From a virus: a stretch of DNA of 31,178 nucleotides. The DNA lies in IMG/VR virus record IMGVR_UViG_3300017917_002411, positions 1 to 31,178 of that record; one strand, given 5' to 3'. How positions within the stretch are numbered: the first letter of the stretch is position 1; the number at the start of each line of letters is the position of its first letter. Below, piece after piece: positions 1 to 5,382 of this stretch. Below the pieces are notes generated by a model. The model had not been told where the DNA came from. It ran no database searches and was given only the letters and a program-made list of their open reading frames with translations. A program made the position numbers and the translations under genes.

Positions 1-151
1 TAGACAATCAGCAGCCAAGCCTTGCAAGCGTGTAAGGAAGGTTCAGAGACTAGGCGGTGGATGACGCTTCATCCGTAATACGCCACTAGCGTCCGACACT
101 CTTATGAGTGATGATATAGTCCGCTCCCTCTGGCGACAGAGGTTAAAACAG
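1..151 (+). ncRNA. Group I intron in psbA, 3' part (5' part lies outside the window)
   Basis: The conserved group I core elements can be read in order. A Q-like element lies at about 5-17 (AATCAGCAGCC), the R element GTTCAGAGACTA at 41-52, and the S element GATATAGTCC at 113-122. P7 forms between GACTA (48-52) and TAGTC (117-121). P8 can form from GGCG (53-56) and CGCC (81-84), with an inner hairpin 59-64/69-74. A short stem 97-101/106-110 follows. P9 is CCTCTG (127-132) and CAGAGG (137-142), closed by a GCGA tetraloop. The last intron base is the expected terminal G at 151, directly before the psbA reading frame resumes. The interior seen here holds no reading frame, so the intron appears to have no internal endonuclease. 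Known context: psbA introns occur in some Synechococcus myoviruses such as S-PM2. Confidence 0.9.
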
Positions 152-233
152 AAGGAATGCTCACAATTTTCCTCTTGACCTTGCAGCAGCAGAATCTACT
201 CCTGTAGCACTTACTGCTCCAAGTATCGGTTGA
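152..233 (+). CDS. psbA: Photosystem II D1 protein, last exon (partial; 5' exon outside window)
   Basis: The reading frame after the intron encodes the D1 C-terminus RNAHNFPLDLAAAE..., ending in APSIG and a TGA at 231-233. Base 152 completes a split codon, giving Glu of the usual HERNAHNFPLD sequence, so the intron interrupts the Glu codon just before the final 26 residues. This tail includes the region where host D1 is trimmed by CtpA during maturation (after the Ala of LDLAAAE in most D1 proteins). Phage D1 replaces light-damaged host D1 and keeps photosystem II working during infection. Expression of this copy depends on intron splicing. The gene is followed by a strong hairpin terminator. 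Confidence 0.95.
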
Positions 234-252
234 TAAAAACTCAATAGTTTTT

Positions 253-280
253 AAGACCTCCTTTCGGGGGTCTTTTTTTA
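253..280 (+). terminator. Rho-independent terminator after psbA
   Basis: The stem AAGACCTCC (253-261) pairs with GGGGGTCTT (266-274) around a TTTC loop and runs into a T tract. It begins 20 bases after the psbA stop codon and should separate psbA from the endonuclease gene. Confidence 0.9.
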
Positions 281-283
281 TGC

Positions 284-298
284 TATAATGGATAAATA
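284..298 (+). promoter_or_regulatory. Promoter for the endonuclease gene (late-type core plus TATAAT)
   Basis: A TATAAT hexamer (284-289) and an overlapping T4-late-type ATAAATA core (292-298) lie just after the psbA terminator and 22 bases before the next ATG. Either could drive the endonuclease gene independently of psbA. Confidence 0.5.
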
Positions 299-320
299 AA
301 AGTAGTTATTTTTTATCCAT

Positions 321-737
321 ATGTTATATACCTGCACCCAATGCAAAATAGATAAACCAGAAAAAGATTATTATACGAGAAAAGATAGACCGAATGGAAA
401 AGGAAGACTAAGTGAATGTAAGGAATGTATGAAGTCAAGAGTTATGGGTAGGTATAATAAAGACCCTGACTTGGTAAATGATAAAAGAGCCGCTAAACTT
501 TATGGTATTACTTTGGAACAAGTCCAAGAAATGAGGGAACAGAGTAGGGGTATTTGTAGTATTTGTAATAGAGAAGGTAAGCATCATCACAAAAGACTTG
601 TAATAGATCACGACCATAAAACAGGTAAAGTTAGAGGTCTTATTTGTAGCACTTGTAATAGTATGATAGGTTGGTGTGGGGAAGACACACAAACACTACA
701 AAACCTGATAGCGTATCTTAATCAACATAAGCACTAA
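321..737 (+). CDS. Free-standing endonuclease VII-type HNH nuclease, probable psbA homing endonuclease
   Basis: The 138-residue protein has two Cys-pair zinc sites. An N-terminal ribbon uses C5/C8 and C33/C36. The recombination-endonuclease-VII fold has C79/C82 and C109/C112 flanking the DHDH motif (96-99), with N113 as the HNH asparagine. T4 endonuclease VII belongs to this His-Me/HNH family and cuts branched DNA; many phage relatives are homing or nicking enzymes. The gene sits between psbA and psbD, immediately after an intron-bearing psbA. This matches the position of the free-standing homing endonuclease F-CphI reported for cyanophage S-PM2, which cuts intronless psbA. The inference is therefore that this enzyme promotes spread of the intron and/or itself. 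There is no obvious ribosome-binding site; the ATG at 321 is the only reasonable start. Family assignment is firm, homing role likely. Confidence 0.85.
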   Translation: MLYTCTQCKIDKPEKDYYTRKDRPNGKGRLSECKECMKSRVMGRYNKDPDLVNDKRAAKLYGITLEQVQEMREQSRGICSICNREGKHHHKRLVIDHDHKTGKVRGLICSTCNSMIGWCGEDTQTLQNLIAYLNQHKH

Positions 738-769
738 TACTCATTGACCTATTTGTTAAGGAATGTTAA

Positions 770-777
770 GATAAATA
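770..777 (+). promoter_or_regulatory. T4-type late promoter upstream of psbD
   Basis: GATAAATA, one base off the T4 late consensus TATAAATA, lies 22 bases before the psbD start. It suggests a psbD transcript separate from the endonuclease gene. Confidence 0.6.
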
Positions 778-799
778 TGAGAAATAACAAAAGGAGGCT

Positions 800-1861
800 A
801 TGACTTCTTCTACACTTTCACGACCTATTTCACAAAGGGGGTGGTTCGATGTCCTGGATGATTGGCTTAAGAGAGATCGTTTCATATTCGTTGGCTGGTC
901 TGGACTTCTTCTTTTTCCCACTGCTTACCTTGCTCTTGGTGGTTGGCTTACTGGGACAACTTTCGTTACGAGTTGGTACACTCATGGGATTGTATCCTCC
1001 TATCTTGAGGGTGCAAACTTTCTTACTGCGGCAGTTAGTACTCCAGCAGATGTTATGGGTCATTCTCTTCTTCTTCTCTGGGGTCCTGAGGCTCAGGGAG
1101 ATATCGTCAGGTGGTTCCAACTTGGGGGACTCTGGCCTTTTGTGGCGCTCCACGGATCTTTCGCTCTGATTGGATTCATGTTACGTCAGTTTGAGATTGC
1201 TCGCCTGGTCGGTATCAGACCTTACAACGCAATCGCATTCTCTGGTCCTATCGCAGTATTCGTTTCTGTATTCCTGATGTATCCACTGGGACAATCCAGT
1301 TGGTTCTTTGCACCTTCTTTCGGCGTGGCAGCAATCTTCAGGTTCCTTCTATTCCTTCAGGGTTTCCACAACTGGACTCTCAACCCCTTCCATATGATGG
1401 GAGTTGCTGGTATACTAGGTGGAGCATTGCTCTGTGCAATTCACGGAGCAACAGTAGAAAACACACTTTATGAAGATGGTGAACAGTCAAATACATTCAA
1501 AGCATTTGAACCAACTCAGGAAGAGGAGACCTATTCGATGGTTACTGCAAACCGTTACTGGTCTCAGATCTTCGGTATTGCTTTTTCTAATAAGCGTTGG
1601 TTGCATTTCTTTATGCTCTTTGTTCCTGTCATGGGTCTTTGGACTTCCAGTATTGGAATTATTGGTCTTGCTCTTAATCTTAGGGCTTATGACTTTGTAA
1701 GTCAGGAGATTCGTGCCGCTGAGGATCCTGAGTTTGAAACTTTCTATACGAAGAACATTCTTCTAAATGAAGGACTTCGTGCTTGGATGGCACCAGTTGA
1801 TCAACCTCATGAGAACTTTGTGTTCCCAGAAGAGGTTCTACCGAGAGGAAATGCTCTATAA
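800..1861 (+). CDS. psbD: Photosystem II D2 reaction-centre protein
   Basis: This is a full-length D2 protein of 353 residues with five transmembrane helices, which partners D1 in the photosystem II core in the thylakoid membrane. Landmark residues are present, numbered one higher than in usual D2 numbering: H118 (peripheral chlorophyll), Y161 (redox-active TyrD), H198 (P680 ligand), and H215 and H269 (non-haem iron ligands). The [15 protein letters not shown] segment is intact, and the C-terminus ends [12 protein letters not shown]. Nothing suggests inactivation. The AAGGAGG at 791-797 is a strong ribosome-binding site but unusually close to the ATG. A late-type promoter lies upstream and a terminator follows, so it is an independent unit. 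Base composition looks richer in G+C than the AT-rich genes nearby, as expected for a gene taken from a cyanobacterial host. It supports photosynthetic energy supply during infection. Confidence 0.98.
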   Translation: MTSSTLSRPISQRGWFDVLDDWLKRDRFIFVGWSGLLLFPTAYLALGGWLTGTTFVTSWYTHGIVSSYLEGANFLTAAVSTPADVMGHSLLLLWGPEAQGDIVRWFQLGGLWPFVALHGSFALIGFMLRQFEIARLVGIRPYNAIAFSGPIAVFVSVFLMYPLGQSSWFFAPSFGVAAIFRFLLFLQGFHNWTLNPFHMMGVAGILGGALLCAIHGATVENTLYEDGEQSNTFKAFEPTQEEETYSMVTANRYWSQIFGIAFSNKRWLHFFMLFVPVMGLWTSSIGIIGLALNLRAYDFVSQEIRAAEDPEFETFYTKNILLNEGLRAWMAPVDQPHENFVFPEEVLPRGNAL

Positions 1862-1872
1862 AAAATAAATAG

Positions 1873-1898
1873 AGGAGTTCCACAAGAACTCCTTTTTT
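1873..1898 (+). terminator. Rho-independent terminator after psbD
   Basis: AGGAGTTC (1873-1880) pairs with GAACTCCT (1886-1893), followed by a T run. An ATAAATA sequence at 1865-1871 directly precedes it and could be a late promoter for the small genes downstream, although transcripts would start near or in the hairpin. Confidence 0.85.
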
Positions 1899-1973
1899 AT
1901 GTTCTTCATCCTCATAAGTTTCATACTCTTTGGTTTCTTTATGTTCATAATGTCTGTTACACAGGAACTCTAA
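1899..1973 (+). CDS. Very short hydrophobic peptide (24 residues), tentative
   Basis: An ATG at the end of the psbD terminator opens a 24-codon frame coding an almost wholly hydrophobic segment (FFILISFILFGFFMFIM) followed by SVTQEL. It would make one transmembrane helix. There is no convincing ribosome-binding site and the T tract of the terminator abuts the start, so it may be a chance frame. Small membrane peptides of unknown role are frequent in cyanomyoviruses. Confidence 0.25.
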   Translation: MFFILISFILFGFFMFIMSVTQEL

Positions 1974-2004
1974 GAGTCCTACATAAAGAGGTTGCTTTTT
2001 ACTG

Positions 2005-2166
2005 ATGAAAACACTAACACTCACAGAAGAACAAGTTAAACTTTTAGTAGATGCTGTGTGGATGCGCCAAAGATGTTTTATAGCAGGAGATAAAAGATTC
2101 AGAGAATATGGAGCGATGCTGAACGAACTAATCAAAGATATTGATTATACTCCTTCAAGATTTTAA
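2005..2166 (+). CDS. Small hypothetical protein (53 residues)
   Basis: This frame runs from ATG 2005 to TAA 2164-2166. The peptide begins MKTLTLTEEQVKLLVDAVWM and ends IDYTPSRF; the middle is charged and probably helical. It has no recognised domain. The phage-like codon use, the tight spacing (1 base to the next ATG) and membership of a string of overlapping small genes argue that it is real. An AGAGG at 1986-1990 is rather far from the start. Function unknown. Confidence 0.6.
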   Translation: MKTLTLTEEQVKLLVDAVWMRQRCFIAGDKRFREYGAMLNELIKDIDYTPSRF

Positions 2167-2167
2167 A

Positions 2168-2293
2168 ATGATATCGTCTACCACACCCTATAAACTAGCA
2201 GAGATCATTCGTGATACTTGGCCAGGTCTTTACAGAAAACCAGAACCATCTTATAATGAAGAAAAGGAAATAGAAGATGAACAAGTATCGTGA
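2168..2293 (+). CDS. Small hypothetical protein (41 residues)
   Basis: This frame starts one base after the preceding stop codon and overlaps the next gene by 17 bases, a pattern typical of translational coupling. The peptide has a hydrophobic-basic N-terminal half (KLAEIIRDTWPGLYRKPEP) and an acidic tail (EEKEIEDE). No family is recognised. The tail overlaps the ribosome-binding site of the next gene, GGAAATAGAAG. Confidence 0.5.
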   Translation: MISSTTPYKLAEIIRDTWPGLYRKPEPSYNEEKEIEDEQVS

Positions 2294-2597
2294 TGAGTAT
2301 TTTTCAGTCCTGAATAAAAAGACTGGGAAGAAACTTTTAGATTGTGGCGATGAACAAGACGCACTTGCAATGGTTGCTCTTGATCCACAGAACAGAACTC
2401 ATACTCGCAATAAGTTTCTGATGGGACCTGTTGTAGATGTTGAGATTCCAAAAGCACTACCTACTAATGAGATTATTGTGAATATAGATGGTGGAGTTGG
2501 TGGTTCTTGGATAGAAGTATCTGAAGAAAAATTTGATGAAATGTTTTCCCCCCTAAAACTAAATCAAAGCGATGCTAAAGTTTTCGTACCCCAATGA
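2277..2597 (+). CDS. Hypothetical protein (106 residues)
   Basis: This soluble, acidic protein starts MNKYRDEYFSVLNKKTGKK. It has no cysteine cluster beyond one Cys, no membrane segment, and a glycine-rich stretch NIDGGVGGSWIEVSEE at about 65-80. It overlaps the genes on both sides (17 bases upstream, 26 bases downstream) in the same direction, so the four small genes 2005-2721 likely form one transcript. I do not recognise the family. Confidence 0.75.
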   Translation: MNKYRDEYFSVLNKKTGKKLLDCGDEQDALAMVALDPQNRTHTRNKFLMGPVVDVEIPKALPTNEIIVNIDGGVGGSWIEVSEEKFDEMFSPLKLNQSDAKVFVPQ

Positions 2598-2721
2598 CCC
2601 GCCAGAAGCAAAGTGTCCCTACTGTGGTGAGAAAGGAAAACCTTGTTCTCATGTAGACAGTATGGCAAGGGCATATGCTCGTGGTGCTTGTAAAAAGATA
2701 AATACAAATAAGTCGCAGTAA
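2572..2721 (+). CDS. Small zinc-ribbon-like protein (49 residues)
   Basis: The frame from ATG 2572 to TAA 2719-2721 encodes one likely zinc-binding knuckle. CPYCG gives C15 and C18, and C25 and H27 (or C40) provide further ligands; the rest is basic, with a KKINTNKSQ end. Single small zinc proteins of this kind in T4-like phages often bind nucleic acid or host proteins, but no function is claimed here. It overlaps the preceding gene by 26 bases. A late-promoter core for the HNH gene lies inside its 3' end. Confidence 0.6.
   Translation: MLKFSYPNDPPEAKCPYCGEKGKPCSHVDSMARAYARGACKKINTNKSQ
2697..2704 (+). promoter_or_regulatory. T4-type late promoter before the second HNH gene
   Basis: GATAAATA lies 20 bases before the ATG at 2725 and inside the end of the zinc-ribbon gene. 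Confidence 0.5.
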
Positions 2722-2724
2722 CTT

Positions 2725-3096
2725 ATGGGACCTCTACACTCTCCAAAAGAATACTTGTTTAACTTACATGTAACAAGTTCTGGGGAGGCAAAACGAATAT
2801 GGAGGAAACATATAAAAGAACAGTGGAATCATCAATGCGCTTATTGTGGATCTGACCAGGATCTGACTATCGATCATGTGATTCCACAATGCAAAGGTGG
2901 CGCAGACTTTACAAAAAACGTAGTTTGTTGCTGTAAGAACTGTAATCAGTCAAAAGGACATGACCACTGGAAGTTGTGGTATGTTCAACAAGACTTTTAT
3001 AGTGAAGAACGATTCAATAAAATAGAAGAATGGATGAAACCAGATCCACCTACAAACTTGTTTGCTTATCGTCCAAGAAGGAATAACGCATCTTGA
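2725..3096 (+). CDS. HNH endonuclease
   Basis: This 123-residue protein has a classical HNH domain. C38/C41 and C70/C73 form the structural zinc site; the catalytic DH pair is at 50-51 in TIDHVIP, with N65 and N74 in the expected spacing before the NQSKG signature. Such genes are typical phage homing or restriction-like nucleases, and some single-domain ones act in DNA packaging. It stands alone in front of the structural block with its own late-type promoter and is unrelated in sequence to the nuclease at 321-737. No intron is seen next to it, so any homing would act on an intergenic or neighbouring-gene target. The substrate is unknown. Confidence 0.85.
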   Translation: MGPLHSPKEYLFNLHVTSSGEAKRIWRKHIKEQWNHQCAYCGSDQDLTIDHVIPQCKGGADFTKNVVCCCKNCNQSKGHDHWKLWYVQQDFYSEERFNKIEEWMKPDPPTNLFAYRPRRNNAS

Positions 3097-3103
3097 ATAA
3101 ATA
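3096..3103 (+). promoter_or_regulatory. T4-type late promoter for the fibre block
   Basis: AATAAATA overlaps the stop of the HNH gene and lies 50 bases upstream of the first large structural gene. It resembles the other late-promoter cores in this window. Confidence 0.5.
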
Positions 3104-3109
3104 AAAGAA

Positions 3110-3125
3110 AGCAGTATATACTGCT
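3110..3125 (+). other. Perfect palindrome, 5'-leader hairpin
   Basis: AGCAGTATATACTGCT is a 16-base perfect inverted repeat between a late promoter and the structural gene at 3154. It would sit near the 5' end of the late transcript. Its T content downstream is too low for a convincing terminator; an mRNA-stabilising 5' hairpin is an alternative. Confidence 0.45.
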
Positions 3126-3153
3126 TCTTCTGGTAAATACCGAATGCGAATAG

Positions 3154-5031
3154 ATGGCGACTCCATTTAGAATTAAACGATCTGCTGTACCTGGAAAAAG
3201 ACCTCAGGTTTCAGATTTACAAACAGGGGAACTAGCTCTTAACACATTTGATAATGAACTTTACACGATAAGAGATAGGTTTGCTCAAACTGGAATCGCT
3301 ACAGATGTCGTTCGCGTCGGTTCTGGAGTAACTGTTACTAATATTTTATATGTCACAGCAGACGGAACAGATACAAACACGGGAAAAAAACTTGGAGACG
3401 CAAAAAGAACAATCAAATCAGCTCTCCAATCAGCAACAGAAGGAACTGTTATTAAAGTTAGTGCTGGGACTTATATAGAGGATAATCCTTTAGTTGTTCC
3501 GAAGCAAGTAAGTATTGTTGGAGATTCTCTGAGAGAAGTCACTGTAACTCCACAAAATCAGGGAGATCTTTTTCATATTTCTCCAGGAAACTATATTGCA
3601 GAAATGTCTTTTGTTGGGGTTGCAAATACTGGGGCCATATTTGCATTTAATCCAAATAAACCAGAATATTCTGCACAATCACCTTATATTCAAAACTGTA
3701 CTAATTTCATCTCAAACAGTATAGGGATGAAAATAGATGGAAGACATTCGATAGGACCATTAAAAAGTATGGTTCTAGATTCTTATACGCAGTATAATCA
3801 AAATGGAATCGGCGTATCGATTACTAATGGTGGATATGCTCAGTTAGTTTCCTTATTTACAATTTGTCCAAACATTGCAGTTTATTGTGATACTGGATCT
3901 GCATGTGACTTAACAAACTCCAACTCTTCATTCGGAAACTATGGTTTAATCGCAGATGGTGTTAGTACTAGACAATATACTGGAATTATAAGCGCAACCT
4001 CATCTGTTAATGCCGATACTTTTACTTTAAATTTAAGTACTCCAACGATAGGAGTTCAAACAGCTTCTTATGACCAAAATACTGGTAGAGTAGATATTAC
4101 TACTTCATCAAATCATGGATTTGAAGTTGGTATGGGTATTACGATATCAGGATTGCAGTTTACATGCACATCTGGTCCTGGAATAGTAACTTATCCAAGT
4201 GGAAATAGTGGGTACATATTTTCCGTAGACAGTATATCTTCTCCAAATACATTTAGTGCATATGTTGGTGTTTCTACTTTGGCGCATTATTACCAAAGTG
4301 GTGGAACAGTTGCAAAAAATATTGTTAGACCTTTCGATGGGCAAGTTGTATATTTTGATAACTTATATTATACAGTTAATAGAATCAGAATAACAAATCC
4401 TGGAAGTGGATATAACACTCCACCAACTATTACAATTGCCTCTCCAAGTACGGCGAATGAATGGGGAGTTTCAGCAACTGCGGTTGCCGAAATTTCTAAT
4501 GGGTCCGTAAGTAATATTGAAATTATATCTAGTGGAAGAGGATATACTTCCGTTCCATCAATTACATTTTCCACTCCCGATGTTGGGATAAATACAGCAA
4601 CGGCAATAGTTGAGTTATTACCAACATATTATTCTGTACAAAGTTCGACTCTACCAACTTCTGCTGGAATATGTACGATTACAATCAATGAGAATTTACC
4701 ATATGCAGTTGGTGTTGGAACTACCGTTCCATTTTTTAAACAAAGTAGAATTCTAGCATCTGGACACTCATTTGAATACATTGGTTCTGGAACGGATATT
4801 ACAACTGCTTTACCATTCTCTGGTGGTGTGCCTATTCAAGAAAATGAAGTTGATATGAGAAATGGTGGTCTTGTTGTTTATACTAGCACAGATCAAACTG
4901 GTAACTTTAGAATTGGTGATGGTGTTGCAATTAACCAGGCAACTGGTACTATTTCTGGAAGATTTTATTCAAAAAGTTTATTTTCAACTATGACACCATT
5001 TATTCTAGCATTAGGGGGGGGAGCATTCTAA
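3154..5031 (+). CDS. Virion structural protein, fibre/adhesin with beta-helix-like domain
   Basis: This 625-residue protein opens with a fibre N-terminus widespread in cyanomyoviruses (TPFRIKRSAVPGKRPQVSDL, then GELALNTFDNELYTI), probably the segment that anchors it to the virion. From about residue 65 the sequence YVTADGTDTNTGKKLGDAKR, then TIKSALQSATEGTVIKVSAG, resembles the start of right-handed beta-helix (pectate-lyase-like) domains. Serine-, threonine- and glycine-rich beta repeats continue to about 500. A pair of related segments ITNPGSGYNTPPTITI and IISSGRGYTSVPSITF (about 412-475) looks like an internal duplication. The C-terminal part (about 550-625) is a compact glycine-rich domain. 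It opens the late structural block. Exact virion location is inferred, not seen. Confidence 0.8.
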   Translation: MATPFRIKRSAVPGKRPQVSDLQTGELALNTFDNELYTIRDRFAQTGIATDVVRVGSGVTVTNILYVTADGTDTNTGKKLGDAKRTIKSALQSATEGTVIKVSAGTYIEDNPLVVPKQVSIVGDSLREVTVTPQNQGDLFHISPGNYIAEMSFVGVANTGAIFAFNPNKPEYSAQSPYIQNCTNFISNSIGMKIDGRHSIGPLKSMVLDSYTQYNQNGIGVSITNGGYAQLVSLFTICPNIAVYCDTGSACDLTNSNSSFGNYGLIADGVSTRQYTGIISATSSVNADTFTLNLSTPTIGVQTASYDQNTGRVDITTSSNHGFEVGMGITISGLQFTCTSGPGIVTYPSGNSGYIFSVDSISSPNTFSAYVGVSTLAHYYQSGGTVAKNIVRPFDGQVVYFDNLYYTVNRIRITNPGSGYNTPPTITIASPSTANEWGVSATAVAEISNGSVSNIEIISSGRGYTSVPSITFSTPDVGINTATAIVELLPTYYSVQSSTLPTSAGICTITINENLPYAVGVGTTVPFFKQSRILASGHSFEYIGSGTDITTALPFSGGVPIQENEVDMRNGGLVVYTSTDQTGNFRIGDGVAINQATGTISGRFYSKSLFSTMTPFILALGGGAF

Positions 5032-5032
5032 A

Positions 5033-5374
5033 ATGGCATTACCATTAAATGTATTTAAAACGGTTACAAAAATAGCACCAACAAGTCCAGTTGGAATCTA
5101 TACAGCACCTACTGGATATAGTGGGGTTGTGTTGTTGGCACAAGCAGCAAATATTGGAAATATTGCTCACAATATTTCTTTTTCACATCAAAGAACCATT
5201 TCTGGTATAGCAGTAACAACAGAAATTGTAAAAGATTTTGCAATTCCTGCTAATGATTCTGCAAATTTACTTTTTGGTAGACTGGTTTTAGAGCAGGGTG
5301 ATGTTTTAGTTTTATCTGCTTCTGATAGTAGTAATGTAAAGTTTATTGGAAGCATCTTAGAAACACTTAACTAA
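5033..5374 (+). CDS. Small virion-associated protein (113 residues)
   Basis: The gene begins one base after the preceding stop, implying coupled translation with the beta-helix protein. The protein is beta-rich and lacks charged clusters: a TSPVGIYTAPTGYSGVVLLA segment is followed by a FSHQRTISG stretch and ends GDVLVLSASDSSNVKFIGSI. This pattern resembles small jelly-roll-like phage structural proteins, but no motif decides it. Context makes a tail or fibre accessory role likely. Confidence 0.7.
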   Translation: MALPLNVFKTVTKIAPTSPVGIYTAPTGYSGVVLLAQAANIGNIAHNISFSHQRTISGIAVTTEIVKDFAIPANDSANLLFGRLVLEQGDVLVLSASDSSNVKFIGSILETLN

Positions 5375-5382
5375 TATTACAA

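Noticed and set aside
849-1169. Additional open frames inside psbD on both strands (for example 849-1169 +, 830-1153 -)
   Set aside because: They lie entirely within psbD, have no ribosome-binding site and produce protein sequences with no family resemblance; they are shadows of the true frame.
3110-3125. Palindrome considered as a rho-independent terminator
   Set aside because: No T run follows and it lies between a promoter and its gene; listed instead as a 5'-leader hairpin.
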